Notes under the pieces: generated by a model
What the model was told of the DNA's origin: nothing
Seen by the model: the letters and a program-made list of their open reading frames with translations, nothing else
Database searches by the model: none
Origin: Mycobacterium fragae
GTDB taxonomy: Bacteria > Actinomycetota > Actinomycetes > Mycobacteriales > Mycobacteriaceae
Direction: 5' to 3'
Length of the DNA: 64,000 nucleotides
NCBI RefSeq assembly: GCF_002102185.1
Contig: NZ_LQOW01000031.1
Span: 372,001 to 436,000, forward strand
Shown here: in pieces, positions 1-7,887 of the stretch
Position numbering within the stretch: position 1 is the first letter of the stretch
Layout: each line of letters opens with the position of its first letter
Made by a program: the position numbers and the translations under genes

Positions 1-106
1 CGCGCTTCTGGAGCCGTGCGATCGCTTTTTCCGCGGCGTGCGGGGCGTTGCCGTGCCCCGACGCCGGATTGGTGAGCACGGTCACCTGAGCGATCTCGCG
101 CTTCAC
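1..106 (-). CDS. Lipid (diacylglycerol) kinase, N-terminal fragment
   Basis: Only the first 35 codons lie in the window; the gene runs off the left edge. The start is a GTG that overlaps the TGA of the FAD oxidase upstream (GTGA). The translation carries the typical diacylglycerol kinase catalytic N-terminus, with a short beta strand followed by LTNPASGHG, the nucleotide-binding loop of this family. In M. tuberculosis the neighbour of the Rv2251-type oxidase is the lipid kinase Rv2252, which phosphorylates lipid substrates in phosphatidylinositol mannoside metabolism (recalled). The overlap suggests co-transcription with the oxidase. Identity rests on the motif plus gene order; the rest of the protein is not visible. 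Confidence 0.8.
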   Translation of the reverse strand, partial: MKREIAQVTVLTNPASGHGNAPHAAEKAIARLQKR

Positions 107-1707
107 GGAATCAGCTTGCCGGGGTTGAGGATTCCGGCGGGGTCGAGCGTCGACTTGACCGCGCGCAGCACTTTCACGCCCAATTCGCCCACCTCGTCGT
201 GCATCCACGGCCGGTGGTCTGCGCCGACCGCGTGATGATGGGTGATCGTTCCGCCGGCGGCCATGATCGCATCCGAAGCGGCGGCCTTGGCGGCGCGCCA
301 CTGTTCGATGGGATTGCCCCGTTGGCCGGCGACCACCGTGAAATACAGGGAAGCGCCGATGGCGTACACGTGCGAAATGTGGCACAGCACCAGTGCGGGC
401 GTGCCGGATTCGGCCAGCGCGCCGCTCAGCGCATCGGTGACGGCGGCCTTCAGCGCGGGAATGTTGGACCAATCGGTGGCCGTTTCCAGCGTCTCGCACA
501 GCGCACCGGCGGCCAACAATGAGTCGCGCAGATACGGCGCGCTGAACCGGCCCCGCTCCCACGCCCGCGCCGGGGCTTCGCCCAGCGAGGTGCCGCCGTT
601 GGCCTCCAGCAGCGCCCGGGTTTCGGCATGTCTGCTCTCGGCGTGCGCCGCCGTGCCCTCGAATACCGTGATCGCCAGGCAGCCACCGGCGATCTGTGTT
701 TCGCCGATCGCCTCGGTGGTGGCCAGGTTGACCCCGGTCTCGGCTTCGTCGGAAAGCCGGATCACCGTCGGCCCGGTGCCGGTCTGGGCGACGGCACGCA
801 ATGCGCTTGTGCCGGTGGCGAAGTCGGGAAACGACCAGGCCTCGTAGCGGGTGGCTTCCGGCATCGGGTGCACGCGCACCCGGACCCGGCTGATCACACC
901 GAAGACGCCCTCCGACCCGATCAGCAGTTGGCGCAGATCGGGACCGGCCGCCGACTGCGGGGCCCGGCCCAGGTCCAGCACTCCGGCGGGGGTGATGGCC
1001 CGCAATCCGCGGATCATGTCGTCGAAGCGGCCGTATCCGGCCGAGTCCTGGCCCGACGACCGGGTCGCGGCAAAGCCTCCGAGGCTGGCGAACTCGAAGC
1101 TCTGCGGGAAATGCCCGAGCGAGAAACCGCGTTCACCGAGGAGCTGCTCTGCCCGCGGGCCGGTGACGCCGGCGCCGAGCTCCGCTTCGCCGGAGACCTC
1201 GTCGAGGCTGAGCAGTTGGTCGAGCCGTCGCAGGTCCAGCGACACCACCGCGCCGAATTCGCCGCGGATCGGGTCGAGTCCACCGACCACGCTGGTGCCG
1301 CCGCCGAACGGGACGACGGCGATGCCGTGCTGCGAGCAATACCGCAGGATTGCGGCGATCTCGTCGTCATCGCCGGGCAACAGCACCGCGTCGGGCGCCT
1401 CCTGCACGCCGGAATCCTTGCGCCGCAACAGATCCAAAGTCGACTTGCCACCGGCGTGCAGCAACCGGTCGCGGTCCTCGATGCGACAGTAGTCGGCTCC
1501 GACGATGGCGGTCAGCGCGTCGCGGTCATCCTTCGGCAGCTCCGAGGGGCGCAGCCGCACCTGGTCGGCCTGCAGTTCAGGCGCGTCTCCGTCCGTCACG
1601 CCGAGGGCCTGATCGAGCAGCGACCGGATTCCCTGGGAGAGGGGCTTGGCCTGCGCAGGGTCACCCCAGGCATTCCATTTCATTGGCGGGCGCAACTCGT
1701 CAGACAT
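103..1707 (-). CDS. FAD-linked oxidase, alkyl-DHAP synthase-like (Rv2251 type)
   Basis: A 534-residue flavoprotein. The central PCMH-type FAD-binding domain (roughly residues 95-280) holds VVPFGGGTSVVGG, and the C-terminal half is an FAD-oxidase C domain ending with a histidine-rich stretch (ITHHHAVG) and DPAGILNPGKL, both typical of the alkyldihydroxyacetonephosphate synthase/D-lactate dehydrogenase family. No signal peptide, so it is probably cytosolic. The substrate cannot be read from sequence; pairing with a lipid kinase downstream and GlpD across the divergent promoter hints at glycerol- or ether-lipid-type substrates (inference). The ATG start lies only 17 bp from the start of the divergent TetR gene. 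In M. tuberculosis this region is, as I recall, annotated as two pieces (Rv2250A/Rv2251); here the frame is intact. Confidence 0.85.
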   Translation of the reverse strand: MSDELRPPMKWNAWGDPAQAKPLSQGIRSLLDQALGVTDGDAPELQADQVRLRPSELPKDDRDALTAIVGADYCRIEDRDRLLHAGGKSTLDLLRRKDSGVQEAPDAVLLPGDDDEIAAILRYCSQHGIAVVPFGGGTSVVGGLDPIRGEFGAVVSLDLRRLDQLLSLDEVSGEAELGAGVTGPRAEQLLGERGFSLGHFPQSFEFASLGGFAATRSSGQDSAGYGRFDDMIRGLRAITPAGVLDLGRAPQSAAGPDLRQLLIGSEGVFGVISRVRVRVHPMPEATRYEAWSFPDFATGTSALRAVAQTGTGPTVIRLSDEAETGVNLATTEAIGETQIAGGCLAITVFEGTAAHAESRHAETRALLEANGGTSLGEAPARAWERGRFSAPYLRDSLLAAGALCETLETATDWSNIPALKAAVTDALSGALAESGTPALVLCHISHVYAIGASLYFTVVAGQRGNPIEQWRAAKAAASDAIMAAGGTITHHHAVGADHRPWMHDEVGELGVKVLRAVKSTLDPAGILNPGKLIP

Positions 1708-1724
1708 GCGTTACAGTATTACAC
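1708..1724. promoter_or_regulatory. 17-bp divergent start region, oxidase / TetR
   Basis: TACAGT at 1712-1717 lies seven bases before the TetR ATG, the layout of a leaderless mycobacterial promoter. On the minus strand TACTGT lies five bases before the oxidase ATG. The minus strand also reads TGTAA-TAC-TGTAA, a short direct repeat that could be bound by the TetR protein. The two start codons share almost all of their upstream DNA, so one bound protein would affect both genes. Confidence 0.5.
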
Positions 1725-2294
1725 ATGGTGTCAATCAGTAACGCCTCCGCGGACACCGGAGAACGGATACTGGCGGCCGCCGCCAGCTGCGTGATCGATT
1801 TCGGGGTCGACCGCGTGACGCTGGCCGAGATCGCGCGGCGCGCAGGGGTGAGCAGGCCGACGGTCTATCGCCGCTGGCCGGACACCCGGTCGATCCTGGC
1901 GGGCCTGCTGACCAGCCGCATCGCCGCCGCGGTGCGTGAGGTGCCGGCACGCGGGGACGGCCGCAAGGCCTTGGTCGACCGGGTGGTGGCGGTGGCCGAA
2001 CGGCTGCGGCGCGACGACCTGGTGATGGCGGTGCTGCGCTCGGAGTTGGCGATGGTTTACATCACGCAGCGGCTCGGCGCCAGCCAGCAGATGCTGGTCG
2101 ACGCGCTGGCCGACGACCTGCGTGCGGCACAGCGCGACGGCAGCGTGCGGCCTGGCGACCCCCGCCGGCTCGCCGCGATGGTGCTGCTGATCACCCAATC
2201 GGCGATCCAGTCCGCGCCAATAGTCCGGCCGATTTTGGCCGATGACGCGCTGGCCGCCGAGCTCACCTACTCGTTGAACGGATACCTGTCCTGA
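1725..2294 (+). CDS. TetR-family transcriptional regulator (Rv2250c type)
   Basis: A 189-residue TetR-like regulator. The N-terminal helix-turn-helix (residues about 12-58) reads DRVTLAEIARRAGVSRPTVYRRW, followed by an alpha-helical ligand domain. ATG 1725 is chosen because a TANNNT -10 element sits seven bases upstream; longer upstream reading in this frame would run into the oxidase gene. The stop overlaps the glpD start by one base (TGATG), so the two are translationally coupled. Position between an oxidase and a glycerol-3-phosphate dehydrogenase suggests it controls both, and itself, through the very short divergent promoter (inference). Confidence 0.9.
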   Translation: MVSISNASADTGERILAAAASCVIDFGVDRVTLAEIARRAGVSRPTVYRRWPDTRSILAGLLTSRIAAAVREVPARGDGRKALVDRVVAVAERLRRDDLVMAVLRSELAMVYITQRLGASQQMLVDALADDLRAAQRDGSVRPGDPRRLAAMVLLITQSAIQSAPIVRPILADDALAAELTYSLNGYLS

Positions 2295-3829
2295 TGCCGA
2301 CTGCACTCAACGCGGCGCGACGCGCCGCCGACCTGGCCGCGCTGGCCGATGGTGCCCAGCTGGATGTCGTGGTGATCGGCGGCGGCATCACCGGCGCCGG
2401 CATAGCGCTTGATGCGGCGTCCCGAGGGCTGCGGGTGGCGCTGGTGGAAAAGCATGATCTGGCGTTCGGCACCAGCCGGTGGAGCTCCAAGCTGGTGCAC
2501 GGCGGCCTGCGGTATCTGGCGACGGGCAACGTGGGCATCGCCCGGCGCAGCGCTGTGGAGCGCGGAATCCTGATGACCCGCAATGCTCCTCATCTGGTCC
2601 GCGCGATGCCGCAATTGGTTCCGTTGCTGCCGTCGATGGGCCGCCTCGAGCGGACCCTGGTGCGGGCCGGCTTCATCGCCGGTGATGTGTTGCGCAAGAC
2701 GGCGGGCACGCCGGCGTCTGTCCTGCCCAGTTCGCGGCGGATTTCTGCGCAGCACGTCGTCGAGCTGGCTCCGGCCGTGAGGCAAGCGGGCCTCGACGGT
2801 GGCCTGCTCGCCTACGACGGGCAGCTGATCGACGACGCGCGGTTGGTTACTGCGGTGGCGCGTACCGCCGCTCAGCACGGCGCCCGGATTCTCACCTACG
2901 TGGCGGCATCCGGGGCCACGGGCACCTGGGTACGGCTGACCGATCAGCGCACTGGCGAATCGTTCGACGTGTCCGCCCGTGCCGTCATCAACGCCGCCGG
3001 GGTGTGGGCCGCCGAGATCGACCCGTCATTGTCGCTGCGTCCCAGCCGGGGGACACACCTCGTGTTCGACGCAAATGCGTTGGGCAATCCCACTGCGGCG
3101 CTGACGATTCCGATACCGGGCGAGCTCAACCGTTTCGTGTTCGCCATGCCCGAACAGCTTGGGCGGATCTACCTCGGCTTGACAGACGAGGATGCGCCCG
3201 GACCGATTCCTGATGTGCCACAACCGAGTTCGGACGAGGTCACATTTCTGCTGGACACGGTGAACACCGCGCTGGGTATCAGGCTGGACACCGGCGATGT
3301 GATCGGCGCCTATGCCGGGCTGCGGCCGCTGATCGACACCGGCGCGGGCCGTACGGCCGACGTGTCGCGTGACCATGCCGTCGTCGAGTCGCCGTCGGGG
3401 GTGATCAGCGTGATCGGCGGCAAGCTCACCGAATACCGCCATATGGCCCAGGACGTGCTTGATCGAGCGGTCCAGTTGCGGGGATTGGTAGCCGCCGCCG
3501 AGTGCCAGACCCGAAACCTGCCGTTGGTCGGGGCGCCGGCTAATCCGGGGTCGACCGTCCCGCCGATGGCCGGGCTGCCGGAGTCGCTGGTACTGCGTTA
3601 TGGGGCCGAGGCCGCCCAAGTCGTCGCCGCTGCCACCTGTGAGCGGCCCGGCGACCCGGTGGCCGACGGAATCGACGTGATCCGGGCCGAGTTCGAATAC
3701 GCGGTCACCCATGAGGGAGCGCTTGACGTCGGCGACATCGTGGACCGCCGGACTCGGATCGGTTTGGTGGCCGCCGATCGCAAACGGGTGCTTGGCGTGG
3801 CCGAGGAGTTTCTGGCGCGTTTCGGCTGA
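2294..3829 (+). CDS. glpD1: FAD-dependent glycerol-3-phosphate dehydrogenase
   Basis: A 511-residue member of the GlpD family, which oxidises sn-glycerol-3-phosphate to dihydroxyacetone phosphate and passes electrons to the quinone pool at the membrane. The N-terminal dinucleotide fold carries VVIGGGITGAG (residues about 25-36), followed by the family segment GTSRWSSKLVHGGLRYL (about 58-75), a DAO domain, and a C-terminal domain with HEGALDVGDIVDRRTRIG. It starts at ATG 2294, overlapping the TetR stop by one base, with no independent ribosome binding site needed. M. tuberculosis glpD1 (Rv2249c) holds the same position next to a TetR gene. A second glpD elsewhere in the genome is expected but cannot be seen here. 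Confidence 0.9.
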   Translation: MPTALNAARRAADLAALADGAQLDVVVIGGGITGAGIALDAASRGLRVALVEKHDLAFGTSRWSSKLVHGGLRYLATGNVGIARRSAVERGILMTRNAPHLVRAMPQLVPLLPSMGRLERTLVRAGFIAGDVLRKTAGTPASVLPSSRRISAQHVVELAPAVRQAGLDGGLLAYDGQLIDDARLVTAVARTAAQHGARILTYVAASGATGTWVRLTDQRTGESFDVSARAVINAAGVWAAEIDPSLSLRPSRGTHLVFDANALGNPTAALTIPIPGELNRFVFAMPEQLGRIYLGLTDEDAPGPIPDVPQPSSDEVTFLLDTVNTALGIRLDTGDVIGAYAGLRPLIDTGAGRTADVSRDHAVVESPSGVISVIGGKLTEYRHMAQDVLDRAVQLRGLVAAAECQTRNLPLVGAPANPGSTVPPMAGLPESLVLRYGAEAAQVVAAATCERPGDPVADGIDVIRAEFEYAVTHEGALDVGDIVDRRTRIGLVAADRKRVLGVAEEFLARFG

Positions 3830-3844
3830 CCGGATACCATGGAA

Positions 3845-3857
3845 CGGAACTAATCCG
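3845..3857 (+). promoter_or_regulatory. Putative TetR operator half-site upstream of TetR gene
   Basis: CGGAACTAATCCG forms an imperfect inverted repeat (CGGA...TCCG) about 20 bp before the start of the TetR gene at 3876. It shares the half-site CGGAACTA with the perfect palindrome ahead of the monooxygenase, which suggests autoregulation by the same protein. Confidence 0.5.
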
Positions 3858-3875
3858 TATCGGCTAGGACAGATC

Positions 3876-4496
3876 ATGGAGCTGGACACCGACCAGCCGG
3901 CGCGCGCGCGGCGCCCGGCGCGTCTCGATCGATCCCTGGACGCCGCCATCCTCGATGCGGCGCTGGCGGGGGTGGCCGAACAGGGTTACGACCGGTTGAG
4001 CATGGACGACATCGCGTCCCGTGCCGGTGTCGGTAAGGCCGCGATATACCGTCGCTGGTCGTCGAAGGCTGAGGTGGTGGCCGAGGCGATCGCGCATTGG
4101 AGACGACGACTGGGGCCCGTCGAGCCACCCGATACCGGCAGCCTCCGCGGCGACATCGAGGCAGTGGTTGCAACCATGCCCGAGCTGGATACCGCTAATT
4201 CCAGCACAATTCAGGTGGTTGTCGGGGTGGCGACGGCAGCGATGCACGATCCCGTTCTGGCGGCTGCCTTGGACGACCTTGTGCTGTCCCCTCCGCGGCA
4301 TGCGGTCCGGACGCTGCTCGACCGTGCGGTGGCCCGCAGGGAGATCCCGGCGGGCCGCGATCTGAGTTTGATACCCGATGTGGCCCTGGGCCTCAACGTC
4401 CTGCGGGTGATCACAGGGCGGCCCATCGACCGGGTCTATGTCCGGCGCGTGTTCGAGGATGTGATCTTGCCGCTTGCCGGCGCACCGCCGCCGTAA
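3876..4496 (+). CDS. TetR-family regulator of the adjacent monooxygenase
   Basis: A 206-residue TetR protein with a basic, Arg-rich N-terminal arm, then a helix-turn-helix (about residues 28-70: MDDIASRAGVGKAAIYRRW) and a TetR_C-like helical domain. ATG 3876 is preferred over the open frame that extends into glpD. It lies upstream of an FAD monooxygenase in the same orientation, with a 79-bp gap holding a perfect CGGAACT-N4-AGTTCCG palindrome; a related half-site precedes its own start. The simplest reading is a local repressor that senses the monooxygenase substrate (inference). This pair is absent from the M. tuberculosis gene order as I recall it. Confidence 0.88.
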   Translation: MELDTDQPARARRPARLDRSLDAAILDAALAGVAEQGYDRLSMDDIASRAGVGKAAIYRRWSSKAEVVAEAIAHWRRRLGPVEPPDTGSLRGDIEAVVATMPELDTANSSTIQVVVGVATAAMHDPVLAAALDDLVLSPPRHAVRTLLDRAVARREIPAGRDLSLIPDVALGLNVLRVITGRPIDRVYVRRVFEDVILPLAGAPPP

Positions 4497-4538
4497 CAGT
4501 TGCGTGTCCCAGCAGAATCTGCAACCCTGGGCTTTAGA

Positions 4539-4556
4539 CGGAACTAGGCAGTTCCG
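4539..4556 (+). promoter_or_regulatory. Palindromic operator before FAD monooxygenase
   Basis: CGGAACT-AGGC-AGTTCCG is a perfect 7-bp inverted repeat with a 4-bp spacer, ending 19 bp before the monooxygenase ATG and just before its Shine-Dalgarno sequence. Size and symmetry fit a TetR dimer site. Confidence 0.65.
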
Positions 4557-4575
4557 CTTAGAAGGGAGGTGGCCG

Positions 4576-6156
4576 ATGACCGCCAAGCATGTCCCCGTAC
4601 TGATCGTCGGTGCCGGCGCAGCCGGGCTGGCCACCTCGGCGCTGCTTGCTCAGCACGGAGTCCGGTCACTGCTGGTCGAGAAGCGGAGCGAGGTCTTCAT
4701 CTACCCGAAAGCCCGCAACTTGAGCTTTCGTAGCCTGGAGATCCTGCGCGGGCTGGGGCTCGGCGATGAGGTACACGCCGTCGCCGAGCATGTCACAGAC
4801 TTGGTGACCAAGCCGACGCTGAACAGCGGCGAGGAACGTCGGTCCATGGACCTTGACGCGATCTTCGCCGGTTTGGACCATCTGAGCCCCGAGCCGACCG
4901 TGCAGTACTGCCCGCAGAGCCGACTCGAGCCCATCTTGCTGGCCGACAGCCGCCGGCATGGCAACGAAGTGCGCTACGGCGCGGAATTGTCGTCGTTCGA
5001 GCAGGACGACGCCGGCGTCACGGCGATCCTTCGTGATCTGGAGTCAGGGAAGTCCCAAACGGTGCGCACCGAGTATCTCGTCGCGGCCGACGGTGTGCAT
5101 AGCCGAATCCGTGAGTCATTGGGCGTTACCACATCGGGGTATGGCGCCCTGCCGATCTTTGTTGTATTCATCTACTTTCGTGCGCCTTGGCGACAGTTCG
5201 TCCCGCATCTTGGCGATGGCGATGCCGTGCAAGTCCAAAATTCCGACGTGGACGGGATATTCCTAGTGGCCCAGGGCGACTTGGGCGTCTTCATCACCAC
5301 CTACTTCCCGGACAAAGGTGAGACGGCGGCGCAGTTCACGTCGGAACGGTGCGCACAGGTTCTCACCAAGGCGATCGGCGAACAGATCGACTTGGAGATC
5401 GTCGACGTCGCCGCATGGCAACCGTACGAGCGGGTGGCCAATCAATTCCAATGTGGCCGAACTTTTTTCGTCGGCGACGCCGCACACACCATGCCGCCGT
5501 TCAAGGCCGGGGGAGCGAACGCCGCGATACAGAGCGCACACAACCTGGCCTGGAAGCTAGCCGCGGTCTTGAACGGCACCGCCGGCGCGGGGCTGCTGGC
5601 CAGCTACGACGCCGAGCGGCGTCCAGTCGGCCGGTTCTCCGCACGCCAGTCGCTGAGTGGACCGACGCTCAGCTTGCTCCGGTTGGATGACAACAGGCCG
5701 CAATTGCCGCCCGACGAAGAGGCGCCGATGTTCGCGTTGCTCATCGGCTACCAATACCGTTCGGCCGCTGTGGTTTCCGACAGTCCGGCACCAGCGGATC
5801 CCAGCGCCGTGTCACTAGTAGACGAGCTGCGCGGGCAACCCGGCACCCGGGTCCCGCACGCCTGGGTGCATCAGGCGGGTCGATGTGTCTCCACCCTCGA
5901 CCTAGTGGGACCCCGATTCACATTGTTCACCGAGGATGACAGTGCCGCATGGTCCGATGCCGCAGGCCGTGTGTCGAAAGCCATGGGTGTCTCGATCGAC
6001 GTGCACAGCATCGGAACAGCCTTCGCGGGCCTAGCCTCCGACGGAGCGCTGTTGGTCCGCCCCGACGATTTCATCGGCTGGCGCACAGACGAACTCCCGG
6101 CTGATCCGGAAAAGCAATTGCACCAAGTGCTTTCGGCGATCCTCTGTCGCGGCTGA
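4576..6156 (+). CDS. FAD-dependent aromatic-type monooxygenase
   Basis: A 526-residue group A flavoprotein hydroxylase (PheA/TfdB-like). It has the N-terminal GxGxxG fold (VLIVGAGAAGLA, residues 6-17), the DG motif (VAADGVHSRIRE, about 171-182), the GD motif for the FAD ribityl chain (FFVGDAAHTMPPFKAGGANAAIQ, about 298-315 onwards) and a C-terminal thioredoxin-like domain. Such enzymes hydroxylate phenolic or polyketide-like compounds with NAD(P)H and oxygen. ATG 4576 is fixed by a strong GAAGGGAGGT ribosome binding site five bases upstream, so the longer frame from 4474 is not used. It is probably repressed by the TetR protein upstream. The substrate is unknown; no ring-cleavage genes follow. 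Confidence 0.88.
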   Translation: MTAKHVPVLIVGAGAAGLATSALLAQHGVRSLLVEKRSEVFIYPKARNLSFRSLEILRGLGLGDEVHAVAEHVTDLVTKPTLNSGEERRSMDLDAIFAGLDHLSPEPTVQYCPQSRLEPILLADSRRHGNEVRYGAELSSFEQDDAGVTAILRDLESGKSQTVRTEYLVAADGVHSRIRESLGVTTSGYGALPIFVVFIYFRAPWRQFVPHLGDGDAVQVQNSDVDGIFLVAQGDLGVFITTYFPDKGETAAQFTSERCAQVLTKAIGEQIDLEIVDVAAWQPYERVANQFQCGRTFFVGDAAHTMPPFKAGGANAAIQSAHNLAWKLAAVLNGTAGAGLLASYDAERRPVGRFSARQSLSGPTLSLLRLDDNRPQLPPDEEAPMFALLIGYQYRSAAVVSDSPAPADPSAVSLVDELRGQPGTRVPHAWVHQAGRCVSTLDLVGPRFTLFTEDDSAAWSDAAGRVSKAMGVSIDVHSIGTAFAGLASDGALLVRPDDFIGWRTDELPADPEKQLHQVLSAILCRG

Positions 6157-6158
6157 GA

Positions 6159-7040
6159 TCAGCGCTGCGCCAGAATCAGATCCCGCACCGCCGAGCGGGT
6201 ATGCGGCTGCCACAAGCCCTGCAACGGCACCAGTACCGGGCCCTCGATGTCGACAACGGTGACGGCCCCGTCGATTGCCGGGCCGGGGGGAGAGGTGACA
6301 AACGCGACGGCGTTGTCGGTCAAGGGTGCAACTTCGGGCGGGCAGCCTTGAACTCGGCTGACCCGATAGTGTGGTTCGAAACCGGCCCGGCGACACACGT
6401 TGACCAGGAAATCGCTGTAATACGACGTCCCGGGTGGTGCCCACAGCACGAAGGTCTCGTCGGCCAATTCGGCGACCGGGATGCGGCTCCGACCCGCCAG
6501 CATGTGGTCGCTGCGGACGGCGATGCGCAGCGTGTCATATCGCGCGACAGTGCTGGCCAGCCGCTCGCGGGGGACCACGCCGCGGCGCAGGCCGAGGTTC
6601 ACGCTGCCCTCGCGAACCCCGGTCACCAGCCGGTCGGGGAAGAGCTGCACCACGGTGAACGACGTGCTCGGCAGCGCACCAATCGCGGGTGCGAGGAGCG
6701 CGTACACCTCGCCGCTGCTGATGGCGGGAGAGTGCCCCACGACGAACTCGTCTGGCTGGGCGCCTGCCGCGGCCTGGGTGTGCCGGGTGATCGTCCTCGC
6801 TGCTGCGAGCAGCGTGCGCCCCTCGTCGAGCAGCGTTTGCCCGGCCGGGGTCAGTGAGATCCGCCGGCCGGACCGCACCAACAGCGCCGCGCCGATCTCC
6901 TTTTCCAGCTGTTGCACCGAGCTACTGAGCGCCTGCTGGGAAAGGTGCAGGCGCTCAGCCGCTCTCGTGAACCCGGAGGCCTCTACCACCGCCACGAAAT
7001 GGCTGAGGCGGCGTAGGTCGGGAACGGCGGTGTCCGGCAT
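6159..7040 (-). CDS. LysR-family transcriptional regulator
   Basis: A 293-residue LysR protein. The N-terminal winged helix-turn-helix (residues about 8-67) contains FTRAAERLHLSQQALSSSVQQLE, followed by a periplasmic-binding-like effector domain (about 95-290). It ends two bases from the convergent monooxygenase stop and is divergent from a short-chain dehydrogenase, the usual target arrangement for LysR proteins. The ATG has a TAGGCT -10 element six bases upstream (7047-7052), indicating leaderless transcription, and a palindrome lies directly behind this -10, suggesting negative autoregulation. Confidence 0.9.
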   Translation of the reverse strand: MPDTAVPDLRRLSHFVAVVEASGFTRAAERLHLSQQALSSSVQQLEKEIGAALLVRSGRRISLTPAGQTLLDEGRTLLAAARTITRHTQAAAGAQPDEFVVGHSPAISSGEVYALLAPAIGALPSTSFTVVQLFPDRLVTGVREGSVNLGLRRGVVPRERLASTVARYDTLRIAVRSDHMLAGRSRIPVAELADETFVLWAPPGTSYYSDFLVNVCRRAGFEPHYRVSRVQGCPPEVAPLTDNAVAFVTSPPGPAIDGAVTVVDIEGPVLVPLQGLWQPHTRSAVRDLILAQR

Positions 7041-7046
7041 CCGACG

Positions 7047-7070
7047 AGCCTAGCTACAAGTGCTACTTGT
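7047..7070 (-). promoter_or_regulatory. LysR promoter and ACAAGT-N3-ACTTGT operator
   Basis: The minus strand carries TAGGCT (7047-7052), a -10 element six bases before the LysR ATG. A perfect inverted repeat ACAAGT-GCT-ACTTGT spans 7056-7070, within the -35 area of that promoter and about 45 bp upstream of the divergent dehydrogenase promoter. The position suits a LysR autoregulatory site that also activates the divergent gene. Confidence 0.55.
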
Positions 7071-7114
7071 GGAAAGCTCGTCAAACGCTGTTTCTCATTT
7101 GTGCATGTGGGTCT

Positions 7115-7120
7115 TAGATT
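7115..7120 (+). promoter_or_regulatory. -10 element of SDR gene (leaderless)
   Basis: TAGATT lies seven bases before ATG 7128. This supports ATG 7128 over the GTG codons at 7101 and 7122. Confidence 0.5.
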
Positions 7121-7127
7121 CGTGAGC

Positions 7128-7877
7128 ATGAGCAATCTGACAGGAAAATCCGCAGTAGTGGCGGCCGGGGCCAAGAATCTCGGCGGGTTGATCTCGACCA
7201 CGTTGGCGGAGAGGGGTGTCAACGTCGCAGTGCACTACAACAGCGCGTCGTCCGAGCCGGATGCCGACAAGACGGTGGCCGCCGTGCAAGACACCGGGGT
7301 GAAGGCGATCAAGGTGCAGGGCGATCTCACCGAACCGGCCAACGTGGCCAGGCTGTTCGACGCGGCGGTGGACGCCTTCGGCGGGGTTGACATCGCGATC
7401 AACACCGTCGGAAAGGTGTTGCGTAAGCCCATCATCGAGACCACCGAGGCCGAGTACGACTCGATGTTCGACATCAACACCAAGGCGGCGTACTTCTTCT
7501 TACAGCAGGCGGGGAAGCAGTTGAACGACGGCGGCTCGGTGATCACCATTGTGACGGCACTGCTGGCCGCGTTCACCGACGGCTACTCCACCTATGCCGG
7601 CGCCAAGAGCCCCGTCGAGCATTTCACCCGCGCCGCAGCGAAAGAGTTTGCGCCGTGTGGCATTTCGGTGAACAACGTAGCGCCCGGGCCGATGGATACG
7701 CCATTCTTCTACCCGGAAGAGACGCCGGAACGGGTGGAGTTTCACAAGTCGCAGGCGATGGGCAATCGGCTGACCCGCATCGAGGACATCGCCCCGCTGG
7801 TGGTGTTCCTGACCGACGAGGGCAACTGGATCACCGGTCAGACCATCTTCGCCAACGGCGGCTACACGACTCGCTGA
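7128..7877 (+). CDS. Short-chain dehydrogenase/reductase (SDR)
   Basis: A 249-residue classical SDR. The N-terminal cofactor loop is VVAAGAKNLGG (residues 10-20), the catalytic YAGAK is at Tyr156-Lys160, the family Asn region reads FDINTK, and the C-terminus ends ITGQTIFANGGYTT as usual. The residue 13 positions before Tyr156, normally the catalytic Ser, is Thr143 (VTALLAAFT). The gene is divergent from LysR with the operator between them, and converges on accD6 with only ten bases separating the stops. Substrate unknown. Together with the TetR-monooxygenase pair it makes up a four-gene accessory block next to the FAS-II operon. Confidence 0.88.
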   Translation: MSNLTGKSAVVAAGAKNLGGLISTTLAERGVNVAVHYNSASSEPDADKTVAAVQDTGVKAIKVQGDLTEPANVARLFDAAVDAFGGVDIAINTVGKVLRKPIIETTEAEYDSMFDINTKAAYFFLQQAGKQLNDGGSVITIVTALLAAFTDGYSTYAGAKSPVEHFTRAAAKEFAPCGISVNNVAPGPMDTPFFYPEETPERVEFHKSQAMGNRLTRIEDIAPLVVFLTDEGNWITGQTIFANGGYTTR

Positions 7878-7887
7878 CTGGTCGCGC

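Noticed and set aside
628..1794. 388-codon frame opposite the FAD oxidase
   Set aside because: Low-complexity Arg/Gly/Ala composition and no motifs; a shadow of high-GC coding DNA on the other strand, as are most long antisense frames here.
4474..4575. N-terminal extension of the monooxygenase from 4474
   Set aside because: It overlaps the TetR end and the operator; a strong ribosome binding site marks ATG 4576.
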